Positions 1-7,019 of a DNA stretch of 10,183 bases are shown here, piece by piece. Both the position numbers and the translations under genes were made by a program. The stretch lies in assembly GCA_047621945.1 (NCBI GenBank), contig JBLHMK010000096.1, forward strand, positions 1-10,183. Direction: 5' to 3'. The DNA is from JAFMKE01 sp047621945. Lineage in GTDB: Bacteria > Bacteroidota > Bacteroidia > Chitinophagales > UBA8649. Every line of letters starts with the position of its first letter. Positions within the stretch are counted from its first letter, which is position 1. The notes beneath the pieces are model-generated. The model worked only from the letters and a program-made list of their open reading frames with translations, searched no databases and had not been told where the DNA came from.

Positions 1-1
1 A

Positions 2-511
2 GAGTTTGAATGGGCCCAAGCTCAGCTGGGAATTTTGAAAGGAGCAACAACAGAGTTAATTGCCAACAACGCATTAGAGCTTTCTATATTTATTTTGGAT
101 AACTTAGGTTTAGATACGACCACAGCCACCATGCAAATGTTTGCAGATGCGGACTTGTTACATCGGCAAAACAAAGATCAAGCTGCATTAGAAAAACTAG
201 ATGAGTTGATGCTTAAATACCCTGGTCATGCATTAACAGATGACGTGTATTTCAAACAGGCTAAAATTCATCTAGAGTCTCGAAACTACGATAAAGCCAC
301 CAATTTATTGGAGCTACTTTTACAAGATTACAGTGAAGACCTATTAGCCGATAATGCACTATATATTCTGGGAGATATCCACCAAAATTATATTGGCCAG
401 CCAGAAAAAGCCATGGAATACTATAAAAGAATCATTACGGATTACACAGATAGTGTATTGATGGTTGAGGCTAGGAAAAGATTCCGTTTCCTTCGTGGTG
501 ATGACGTTTAA
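2..511 (+). CDS. Tetratricopeptide-repeat protein, C-terminal part (5' end outside window)
   Basis: The reading frame is open from the first full codon at base 2 (EFEWAQAQLGILKGA...) to the TAA at 509-511, so the gene starts upstream of the window. A TTG at 35 is not a convincing start because the frame continues before it with protein-like sequence. The visible 169 residues are mostly helical and contain TPR-like units, for example ALTDDVYFKQAKIHLESR followed by YDKATNLLELLLQDY, then ADNALYILGDIHQ and PEKAMEYYKRIITDY. The last unit resembles the YbgF/outer-membrane lipoprotein style of TPR, in which each repeat ends in a Y-P/T-D-S-like turn. TPRs bind other proteins; the partner cannot be told from this fragment. 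The gene converges on the AIM24-family gene with a 4-base gap. The fold call is fairly safe, the specific function is unknown. Confidence 0.8.
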   Translation, partial: EFEWAQAQLGILKGATTELIANNALELSIFILDNLGLDTTTATMQMFADADLLHRQNKDQAALEKLDELMLKYPGHALTDDVYFKQAKIHLESRNYDKATNLLELLLQDYSEDLLADNALYILGDIHQNYIGQPEKAMEYYKRIITDYTDSVLMVEARKRFRFLRGDDV

Positions 512-515
512 AGGC

Positions 516-1196
516 TTAACTCTTTAACTTCAAGAACTGGCCCATCCACGAACTAAAAGCTTGCACATTACGAGTTTGAATATAAACTTCTGTGGGTCCC
601 GTTATTTTGGTAACTAAACCTTCTCCAGAAGTCAGGCTATTAATCCAACCTTTACTTGCTTTTTCAATTTTAATCTTTGCATTGTCCGGCCATGCTACCA
701 AATGGTGATTGTCAATAATGTAATCTTTCCCAGCTTCTATATTTACTTTTACCACTGCGCCAAAACTACTCAAAAAAGCTTTTCCTTCACCACTCACTTT
801 GACTACGAAAAATCCTTCTCCTGAAAAAAGACCTTTAGCTAAATTTTGCATTTTAGTACTTATTCTCAATCCTTCTTCTCCAGCAAAAAACCCATTCTTT
901 GCCACATTCCAAACCACACCGGCTTCTACATTCAATTCAATGATATCGCCTAACATTGTAGGGGCAAGAATCACTTCCCCAGCGCTTTCCTTGGCTTTCA
1001 AAGTTTGCACGAACATAGTTTCGCCAGCGAGTATCCTACCAAGTCCTCCCAATAAGCCTCCTTCTAGTTTACCCTCAATTTGAATACTCACATCCTTGGC
1101 GACCATTGCTCCTGCTTCTGCTTTAATTCCTTCTCCTTTTTCAAGCTGAATTTTAAGAGCAGCAAAAGTTCCATTTTCTATTATTTGAAAATTCAT
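516..1196 (-). CDS. AIM24 / TIGR00266 family protein (DUF124)
   Basis: This 226-residue protein matches the AIM24/TIGR00266 family along its whole length. It starts MNFQIIENGTFAALKIQL and continues with the family's glycine-rich beta-strand pattern: KAEAGAMVA near residue 26, the loop EGGLLGGLGRILAGE near residues 45-59, then GEGFFVVKVSGEG and AFLSSFGAV, then DNHHLVAWPDN and a GEGLVTKITGPTEVYIQTRN segment near the end. No signal peptide or membrane helix is visible, so it is probably cytoplasmic. Family members form beta-helix-like trimers; the yeast relative Aim24 acts in mitochondrial inner-membrane organisation, but no bacterial role is established. The start at 1194-1196 fits the family N-terminus. 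It is divergent from the arginine deiminase gene across 70 bases and nearly touches the TPR gene at its 3' end. No obvious terminator separates the two convergent genes. Confidence 0.9.
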   Translation of the reverse strand: MNFQIIENGTFAALKIQLEKGEGIKAEAGAMVAKDVSIQIEGKLEGGLLGGLGRILAGETMFVQTLKAKESAGEVILAPTMLGDIIELNVEAGVVWNVAKNGFFAGEEGLRISTKMQNLAKGLFSGEGFFVVKVSGEGKAFLSSFGAVVKVNIEAGKDYIIDNHHLVAWPDNAKIKIEKASKGWINSLTSGEGLVTKITGPTEVYIQTRNVQAFSSWMGQFLKLKS

Positions 1197-1201
1197 AGTT
1201 G

Positions 1202-1227
1202 TATATTTGGTACCACTATCAAATATA
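1202..1227. promoter_or_regulatory. Inverted repeat formed by two opposed TATATTTG boxes in a divergent spacer
   Basis: The spacer between the AIM24-family gene and the arginine deiminase gene contains TATATTTG at 1202-1209 and its exact reverse complement CAAATATA at 1220-1227, separated by 10 bases. Each copy matches the Bacteroidota -7 consensus TAnnTTTG, one reading toward each gene. The minus-strand box would give a leader of roughly 17 bases for the AIM24 gene, and the plus-strand box one of roughly 50 bases for the deiminase gene. I find no well-spaced -33 TTG for either: the nearest plus-strand TTTG (1184-1187) lies only 14 bases upstream. It may therefore be a pair of face-to-face promoters or an operator. 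Confidence 0.45.
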
Positions 1228-1266
1228 AAGTAAATGACTTGGCATTTATTCTTAAAATAGCATAAG

Positions 1267-2481
1267 ATGAAGGTAAATAATGAAATTGGAACACTACGTA
1301 AGGTTGTGGTTCATTACCCAGATGATGGCATAGAAGTAATCACGCCAAAGAATGCGTTAAAATTCTTGTATGATGATATTGTGTTTTTACCCTTAATGCG
1401 CGAAGAGCATGCTCTTTTCACCCAAGTTCTCAGCCATTTTGTTGGACAAGATAATGTGATTGATACCTTGCAAATGCTTATTGATACCTTGGAAGCAAAT
1501 CCTAACAATTCTAAGGATAAATTAATCGACTACATTGCTGATTTAGAGAATTTAGAAGATGAAGGAATCTCTATTCTAAAAGCGCTTGAGCCAAAAGATT
1601 TAGCCTATACACTGTTCACTGGAATTCTTGCATCAACTGAAGAATCATTGATTCCTCCTTTACCGAACTACGTGTTTACAAGGGATATCGGCGTGGTAGT
1701 GAATGATCATATTTTGATTTGCCATGCTTCTAAAAAAGCACGTACAAGAGAATCCATTTTAACCAGATATATCATTTATTATCATTCAGAATTTAAGGCA
1801 TTTCAAGAAAATAGAGATGCTAAAATTGTTGACATGACTAAAAATGGAGATGAGCATACTTTAGAAGGTGGAGATGTAATGATGCTTGACGAGCAATACC
1901 TACTAGTGGGTTGCAGTGAACGTTCAACTCCTGAAGCATTTGGTAGTTTGAAAGAGGAATTGTTTGAAAAAGGAGTGATAGATAATCTAGTGAGAATTGT
2001 AATTGCAAAAGATCGTTCTTCTATGCATATTGATACCTTGTTTACTCAAATCAGCAAACATGAGTATGTGATTTACGAAGACACTTTGAGATCTGATATC
2101 ATTAAAGTAACGAAGTATAGCAAAGATGGAAGTAAACAAGAGTTTTCCACGTTGTACGATTTCTTTATAGACTATGATCCAAAAATGGAATTCATCCTTT
2201 GCGGAAATGGAGATGAAACTTTTGGTGCTAGAGAGCAATGGACAGATGGGTGTAATTTAGTATCAGTAAAAGATGGCGTGGCCATTGCTTATGATAGGAA
2301 TTTCCATACTGCAGTTGCTTTAAAGAATGCTGGTTATCGTGTAATAAACGCTGAAGACTTTTTAAAAGAAGCTCCAGACCCAAAATCTGTAGAAAAAACT
2401 ATTATATCCATTAAAAGTACCGAGCTTTCTAGAGCTAGGGGTGGACCTCATTGTATGACTTTTCCTATTAGTAGAGAGTAG
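1267..2481 (+). CDS. Arginine deiminase family protein
   Basis: This 404-residue protein belongs to the guanidine-modifying (pentein) superfamily and looks like an arginine deiminase, which hydrolyses L-arginine to citrulline and ammonia in the cytoplasm. The N-terminus NNEIGTLRKVVVHYP is typical, as is the helical insert at about residues 45-125 that distinguishes arginine deiminases from smaller relatives. All expected active-site residues are visible: Asn134 and Asp140 in PNYVFTRD, Arg161, Glu200 in LEGGD, Arg219, His254 and Asp256 in MHIDT, Arg391 and the nucleophile Cys396 in RGGPHCM. Their spacing closely follows that known for Pseudomonas ArcA. His395 precedes the nucleophile where classical ArcA has Arg (GGPRCM). 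No arcB or arcC lies beside it, so a complete ATP-yielding ADI operon is not visible. With cphA and cphB nearby, a role in using arginine from cyanophycin is plausible but inferred. Another guanidino substrate cannot be excluded. Confidence 0.85.
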   Translation: MKVNNEIGTLRKVVVHYPDDGIEVITPKNALKFLYDDIVFLPLMREEHALFTQVLSHFVGQDNVIDTLQMLIDTLEANPNNSKDKLIDYIADLENLEDEGISILKALEPKDLAYTLFTGILASTEESLIPPLPNYVFTRDIGVVVNDHILICHASKKARTRESILTRYIIYYHSEFKAFQENRDAKIVDMTKNGDEHTLEGGDVMMLDEQYLLVGCSERSTPEAFGSLKEELFEKGVIDNLVRIVIAKDRSSMHIDTLFTQISKHEYVIYEDTLRSDIIKVTKYSKDGSKQEFSTLYDFFIDYDPKMEFILCGNGDETFGAREQWTDGCNLVSVKDGVAIAYDRNFHTAVALKNAGYRVINAEDFLKEAPDPKSVEKTIISIKSTELSRARGGPHCMTFPISRE

Positions 2482-2503
2482 AAAATACGGAGTACTGATA
2501 ATT

Positions 2504-2540
2504 TAAAAAGCCACCACTTACCCTAAGGCAAATGATGGCT
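2504..2540 (-). terminator. Intrinsic terminator of the padR-pspC operon
   Basis: Read on the minus strand, downstream of the PspC gene stop, AGCCATCA (2540-2533) pairs with TGGTGGCT (2516-2509) through seven Watson-Crick pairs and one U-G wobble. The loop is 16 bases and a run of five T follows (2509-2505). This is a good rho-independent terminator for the minus-strand operon. On the plus strand no T-run follows the stem, so it should not terminate the convergent arginine deiminase gene efficiently. Confidence 0.7.
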
Positions 2541-2566
2541 CTGCTGTTAAACAAACTGACCATACT

Positions 2567-4264
2567 TTAAGCAATTTCCTCTTTGTTATTATCAAGCCAT
2601 CTATCTATATTTTTGGCTTCATTTATAGTATCCTCTTTTAACTGCTTTTGATAATGCATTTCAACGAATTCGTCTTCAAGTGCGTCCTCGATCTCTTGCT
2701 CAATGAAATCTTCGAGTGTTTCATCGAATTCTAAGTCTTCTTCCTCGTCAAGGATTATTTCGCAAGTCAAACATTCTAAGCCATTACTTGTCATTAACCA
2801 AGTGTTATTAGCTAATTGCTTTTCTTTGAATTCATCTTTCAAACTGATCTCATCTATATAGTAATGTGCATACTTAGGGAAACTAATTTTACTTCCAACT
2901 GGCACGCTCAAAGTATAATACATTTCCTGCATTCTAAACTTATGTTCATCTTTCAAAGTTAAGGTTAGCGGTAGTCGTAATTTCTCTCCATCTACAAGCT
3001 CCACATTGTATACAAACTTCCCTAAATGTTCATTTGCCTCTTCCTTCGTTTTTGCTCGCACAGTTTTTGAAACAGCCAAACTATACGTACTATCTTCACT
3101 TGTTACTACATGCAAGAATATACTATTAAGTTTTAAATCCTTATTGCTGTATTCAAATCCTCCACTTTTAAATTTCCCTTTTTTATAAACAAACTTAAAG
3201 TCTTCATTTTCCAATTCATTTACAAATTCCACTTTCAATTCTTGTAAATTATCCTTATACGGCAATTCAACATAATTCTGTTCTTGACTTTCAACCTTAT
3301 AATTTTGAGCTAAAGAAAAACCAATTACAATGGCAATTAACAAAGCTAATACCCAGATAGCTGCGCTTCCGATAATAGTTTTTGACCAAGAAATTTCTTG
3401 CCTTCTTACCGTTTTAAACAAGAGATAAACCGCTACAATAAAAGGCAAAGCAATTAGGGTGAATAAAGAGAAAGAAGCAAAAAGAAACTGCCAATGAGAA
3501 TTAAAAATTAAGCCCAAGTATTCCGCTCCTAAGAAGTTCACAAAAAAGGTTGCGAAAAACCAAGCAAAACTAAAAAGGATGAGTTTAAATGATATAATGG
3601 CACCAACAATTAGTGCAATAGTTTTGGCACTCAGTCTAAACATTTCACCAAAACCATCTGCTACTCGGCTACCCGTTCTACTCAAATTTTCGCTACTTAA
3701 ATTTTTTTTTATATTATCCTGAAGATTACTCAAGTTAACAGGAGCCCCTTTCATTTGAAGCTTTTGGCTGGCCGTTTCCGCTTTGGGCATGACTAACCAA
3801 AGAATGATATAGATTATTCCTACCGGCACTCCCACACTGGCAATAGCCAAGAGAACAAAAATCAACCTCAACCAAATCGCTTCAATTCCAAAATACACAC
3901 TAAGACCGCCCAATACTCCTGCTAATAATTTATCCTCCGTACTTCTGAAGAGCTTACGGCTTCCTCTCACATATTCACTTCTAGCATTTGCTTGACTAGA
4001 TTCTTCTTCTATCAACTCTACTTCGCCTAAAGTATCAATAGCTTCCTGAACCATTTTCTTGTTTACCACTTCGGTGCTCTTACTTAGTTTTTCACTAAAC
4101 AATTCTGCAAAGCGATGTTCAATATCACTTAGGATTTCCTTTTGTTCATTTGGATCACTAAAACTTACTTTCAGTTTCTCCAAATAGGTTGCTAATAAGC
4201 CGTAAGCATCATCGTCTATCTGATAGACGAGTCCAGCTAAATTTATACTAATTGTCTTTTTCAT
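2567..4264 (-). CDS. PspC-domain multi-pass membrane protein with long C-terminal domain
   Basis: This 565-residue protein begins with the soluble N-terminal segment seen in Bacteroidota PspC proteins (ISINLAGLVYQIDDDAYG, then EILSDIEHRFAELF at 43-56). A PspC domain follows at about 102-162, with RKLFRSTEDKLLAGVLGGLS leading into the hydrophobic segment at about 131-158. Three more likely membrane segments lie near 213-243, 257-284 and 296-318. After residue 320 comes a soluble region of about 245 residues with beta-rich character, a CLTC motif, and a strongly acidic stretch (DEEEDLEFDETLEDF and onward) before a basic/polar tail. In proteobacteria PspC is an inner-membrane sensor of envelope stress, but the pspF/pspA partners are not here, so the role is inferred. 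The start codon lies 4 bases after the padR stop, which suggests translational coupling and repression by the PadR protein. The intrinsic terminator follows. The function of the C-terminal domain is unknown. Confidence 0.88.
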   Translation of the reverse strand: MKKTISINLAGLVYQIDDDAYGLLATYLEKLKVSFSDPNEQKEILSDIEHRFAELFSEKLSKSTEVVNKKMVQEAIDTLGEVELIEEESSQANARSEYVRGSRKLFRSTEDKLLAGVLGGLSVYFGIEAIWLRLIFVLLAIASVGVPVGIIYIILWLVMPKAETASQKLQMKGAPVNLSNLQDNIKKNLSSENLSRTGSRVADGFGEMFRLSAKTIALIVGAIISFKLILFSFAWFFATFFVNFLGAEYLGLIFNSHWQFLFASFSLFTLIALPFIVAVYLLFKTVRRQEISWSKTIIGSAAIWVLALLIAIVIGFSLAQNYKVESQEQNYVELPYKDNLQELKVEFVNELENEDFKFVYKKGKFKSGGFEYSNKDLKLNSIFLHVVTSEDSTYSLAVSKTVRAKTKEEANEHLGKFVYNVELVDGEKLRLPLTLTLKDEHKFRMQEMYYTLSVPVGSKISFPKYAHYYIDEISLKDEFKEKQLANNTWLMTSNGLECLTCEIILDEEEDLEFDETLEDFIEQEIEDALEDEFVEMHYQKQLKEDTINEAKNIDRWLDNNKEEIA

Positions 4265-4268
4265 GGTT

Positions 4269-4595
4269 TTAAGATTTTGTAATTGTGTTAACAGCGTTTT
4301 TTAATTGATTCCAAGTATCTGATAGCTCATTTAAGGCTCCAAGCCCATCTTTAGTCAAGCTATAATACTTTCTTGGCGGACCTGAGGTGGACTCCTCCCA
4401 TTTGTATTGTAAGGCTCCTACATTCTTTAGCCTTGTTAAAAGAGGGTAAACCGTTCCTTCTACAACTATCATTTTCGCTTCTTTAAGTTGCGCAATGACA
4501 TCCGTTGAATAAGCTTCCCCATCTTTTAAAATTGCTAAGATGCAATAGTCCAGTATACCTTTACGCATTTGCGTTTTTGTGTTTTCTACATCCAT
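4269..4595 (-). CDS. PadR family transcriptional regulator
   Basis: This 108-residue protein has the full length and pattern of a short PadR winged-helix regulator. The N-terminal helix contains MRKGILDYCILAILKDGEAY, with GEAYSTDVI typical of the family. The recognition region reads VVEGTVYPLLTRLKNVGAL, and the wing carries the hallmark SGPPRKYYSLTKDG. A C-terminal helix (ALNELSDTWNQLKNAVNTI) would form the dimer. PadR proteins are usually repressors that bind palindromic sites at their own promoter. Here it is the first gene of an operon with the PspC-domain gene 4 bases downstream, an arrangement common in Bacteroidota. It most likely regulates this operon. A candidate promoter and a 25-base palindrome lie directly upstream. 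The inducing ligand is unknown. Confidence 0.93.
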   Translation of the reverse strand: MDVENTKTQMRKGILDYCILAILKDGEAYSTDVIAQLKEAKMIVVEGTVYPLLTRLKNVGALQYKWEESTSGPPRKYYSLTKDGLGALNELSDTWNQLKNAVNTITKS

Positions 4596-4614
4596 TACCT
4601 ATTATTTTGTTATA

Positions 4615-4646
4615 CAAATATATGGCTTTTATATAGTACTATGCAA
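4615..4646 (-). promoter_or_regulatory. Candidate Bacteroidota-type promoter of the padR-pspC operon
   Basis: On the minus strand TATATTTG (4622-4615) matches the -7 consensus TAnnTTTG exactly. A TTG (4646-4644) lies 21 bases upstream, the position expected of the -33 element. The start codon at 4595 follows after 19 bases, giving a very short leader. The -33 element falls inside the palindrome at 4634-4658. Confidence 0.6.
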
Positions 4647-4658
4647 TACAAAGTAGTA
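4634..4658. promoter_or_regulatory. Imperfect 25-base palindrome, candidate PadR operator
   Basis: The stretch from TAGTACTATG (4634) to CAAAGTAGTA (4658) is nearly its own reverse complement: TAnTACTnTG on the left mirrors CAnAGTAnTA on the right. Binding would cover the predicted -33 element of the padR promoter, the arrangement expected for autorepression. The size and the paired outer half-sites suit a dimeric winged-helix repressor. That PadR is the protein that binds is inferred from position. Confidence 0.5.
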
Positions 4659-4740
4659 GGTATTTATAAAATTAACTCATAACCCGTTGATTGTCAATAA
4701 TAATATTTTTAATAAAAAATTACACTGAAAGGAAATTCCC

Positions 4741-4755
4741 TAGTATAGCGTACTA
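4741..4755. repeat. Small palindrome TAGTA-N5-TACTA
   Basis: TAGTATAGCGTACTA has perfect 5-base arms around a 5-base spacer. The arms resemble the outer half-sites (TAGTA/TACTA) of the larger palindrome about 100 bases away. It could be an auxiliary site for the same regulator. Such short arms also occur by chance in AT-rich DNA. Confidence 0.25.
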
Positions 4756-4785
4756 ACTAGCGATTAAAATTTGACGAAAATATGG

Positions 4786-4813
4786 AAAAATGAGGATTAC
4801 GGGAGACCGTAAT
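4786..4813 (-). terminator. Hairpin with T-run after the T9SS hydrolase pseudogene
   Basis: ATTACGG (4796-4802) and CCGTAAT (4807-4813) form a perfect 7-base stem around a 4-base loop. On the minus strand the hairpin lies 15 bases after the pseudogene stop codon and is followed by CCTCA and then five T (4790-4786). It resembles an intrinsic terminator, somewhat weakened by the gap before the T-run, and may be a remnant of the former gene's terminator that would also end cphA transcripts. Confidence 0.5.
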
Positions 4814-4827
4814 GGAATTAAATAGTG

Positions 4828-6987
4828 CTATTGCTTTTTGACAAAGTTCAAAACTGTAGATTGATAGTTCGTAGTTAGTAGAACGAAATAAAAGCCTTCC
4901 TGCAATAGATCAATTGCCACTTGATCAAAATTTCCTTTTTGTGATAGAACAATTTTACCGAGCGCATCTTCAATCAGTATTTCTTCGAATGGCTGACTGA
5001 AATGTAATATGTCAAAAGCCGGATTTGGGAATAGTACCACATTGTCTGTTCGTTCTTTTACTCCGACTAACTCTTCCAAGTCCGTTATGCCTAAAATTAT
5101 AGAGTCAGATTTAAGACAGCCAAGTGAGTCAATAAATTGAACTGATACATAATGAATACTCAACCCCACGTCACTTGCTATTATCTGTTCACTACTTATC
5201 GAACTTCCTGTTGACCAAAAATAGCTGTTGTATCCGCTTGGAGCCTTAAAAACTATCGTATCATCAATATCTATACTCGTATCATTCCTTAACTCAAATT
5301 GCGTAGTGCTAAGCTTAGCTGTAATTTGAATTTTACCTGAAGAACAATCACCATTTAGCCGCTCTCCGAAATGATAAAAAACTCCACAATTCAAATCTCG
5401 GGGGAAATAACTATTCGAGAAATTTTCACTAACGCCGCTTCCTGTAATAAATTCCAATTCATTGGTAGAGCAGGAAATAGGCATTGGGACCTACCATTTG
5501 CATATAAACCCCCATAGTATCATTGCTAGAAAGTCTAAGGAGTATAATCTGTTTCATCGCCCAAATGAGAACCCGTTTTCGTATAAATTTCAATTTACTG
5601 AGGACCTAAGGGATTTATCTTCACGAAAAAACTATCTATCGCTATACTCTCATAGGCCACAATGTCAAACATAGCGCCGTTCCAATTGATGTTTGAATTG
5701 AGCGTAGTTTCCAGCTGATCTTTGTAAAACAAATCACTTCGAACTGATTCGACATAATATGAAGTTGTGATTGAAATAGGTCCTGTATTGAAGTTGTTTC
5801 CAAAATGAAAAGGCACGGTATCTGTAAGTGCATAATACCACAAAACCGTGTTTTGTGCATCTGACGTTAGGCTTATAGACTACTTGTTGGTGAGCACAGC
5901 GTGTCATGTTTAGGCAAAAGAATTGGGTGTCCAAATGATTCAATTGAAACAAAGAGCGAATCATTTAAAGAATTAGAGTCATTAGAGTTGGTGTGAAAAG
6001 TATGCACCTCATAGAAACCTTCATCATAGGTATGGATACCAAAATTTAAAGTGTCTAATGTACAAGAGCCCATACCATTGTTCACAAACATCGTGTCGAA
6101 TAAAGTAGATTCATTTGAGCTGCTCTCCATTTTCAAAAAAAAGGCCAGTGAATTCGAGTCTGTAATACCCAAATTTGTAAGAATCAGAGACATTTCTGTT
6201 GTAGAATCCCCACATCCAAGTAATCCGTTTGGAGACCTATCTACTAGCGTTATATCCACAGAGGAACTAGGTGAGTAGACCGCAGTTGGAATAACCACGT
6301 TAACAACCCGCTGCATTAAAACTGAATGAACTGCGTCGTTTAAGTGTATTCCGTCGCCAGAATCATACGTAGGATCAATAGATTAATCTGGTAGTACTAT
6401 TGTCGTCCAAAAATCGATCGTATGAGGTGAATAAAACTGAAGAATCGAATCTTTAATATCAGATTGTAATGGTCGTAATAGGGAATCAGAAAAAATTTTG
6501 GGTTGTGTTGTGCAAAGCTAAATTGGGACTGAATTAGCATTCGAAATGCTTACTATAGAATCCAAATTGTTCATTTGTTCTAGATTGGAGAATCCACTAG
6601 AAACATCATTCGAAGGCATATTGACAATAATTGCGTCTGGATCAAGTGCTAAAGTCGCAATAATGTTTTTGTTTACATCTGGACTAGGTCGGTTAGCTGG
6701 GGCCACAAATCCTGAGCGTATGATTCGGTAGGTCGTGTACCCGACCTGTGCTAAGTTTACAATTTCGTTGTTCGGATTAAAAGATTCCAAATAATTCCTG
6801 TACCTGTTTACCCATATACTATCAGGAGTTGAAACTCCTGAACCGCAGCGGTAGATGATCCAAGCACTACCATTCGAATTGGATTGAGCGAAATGCAAGG
6901 ATTACTTTGTTGAGCAAACAAGATGGATGAAGAACTCAGCAACAAAAAGAGTATAAAAAAATTTAGAATATCATCTAATTTCCTCAT
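4828..6987 (-). pseudogene. Decayed SGNH/GDSL hydrolase with T9SS type A sorting domain
   Basis: Joining three minus-strand frames rebuilds one secreted protein of about 720 residues. It begins at ATG 6987-6985 with a signal peptide (MRKLDDILNFFILFLLLS, ending near LFAQ). The SGNH domain follows: block I in VVLGSSTAA, then STPDSIWVNRYRNYLESF, the Asn block NMPSND, and the catalytic Asp-His block SGDGIHLND. A middle region contains VLWYYALTDTVPFHFGNNF, and the C-terminus is a T9SS sorting domain (VVLFPNPAFDILHF to VLNFVKKQ). Lesions in order of reading: a one-base loss near 6844-6846, between block I and GSGVSTPDS; a TAG at 6520-6518, probably from a Trp codon (VPI-stop-LCTTQPK); a TAA at 6385-6383; a one-base loss near 5880; a TAA at 5597-5595; a shift near 5545-5520 with a TAG at 5537-5535; and a shift near 5485-5462. 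The longest remaining open piece (5484-4828) lacks the enzyme. The intact gene would have been an exported carbohydrate esterase or lipase anchored through T9SS; its substrate is unknown. It lies 32 bases after cphA on the same strand. Confidence 0.88.
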
Positions 6988-7019
6988 TAGTTAAGAAATT
7001 TAAGACGATAAAATAATTA

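Noticed and set aside
35..511. TTG at 35 as the start of the TPR gene
   Set aside because: The frame is open and protein-like back to base 2, so the gene more likely begins upstream of the window.
508..527. TTAAAG-N8-CTTTAA inverted repeat as a terminator between the TPR and AIM24 genes
   Set aside because: The stem is only six bases, mostly A-T, overlaps both stop codons and has no T-run after it on either strand.
799..1265. Plus-strand open frames opposite and beside the AIM24-family gene
   Set aside because: They are antisense to a well-recognised gene, have low-complexity composition and show no family features.
1314..2238. Minus-strand open frames inside the arginine deiminase gene
   Set aside because: They are antisense to a gene with a full set of catalytic residues and resemble nothing known.
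5642..5964. Minus-strand open frames of 72 and 76 codons overlapping the pseudogene
   Set aside because: They lie in frames that do not carry the reconstructed T9SS hydrolase; the other frames continue its family-like sequence.
4828..6987. Treating the pieces 6898-6518, 6316-5873, 5843-5595 and 5484-4828 as separate small genes, or as one gene with programmed frameshifting
   Set aside because: The pieces join in order into one known domain arrangement, shifts occur in both directions, no slippery site with a downstream structure is evident, and there are in-frame stops as well. Ordinary decay explains this better.
6988..7019. Terminator between cphA and the pseudogene
   Set aside because: The 32-base gap contains no stem-loop that I can see.
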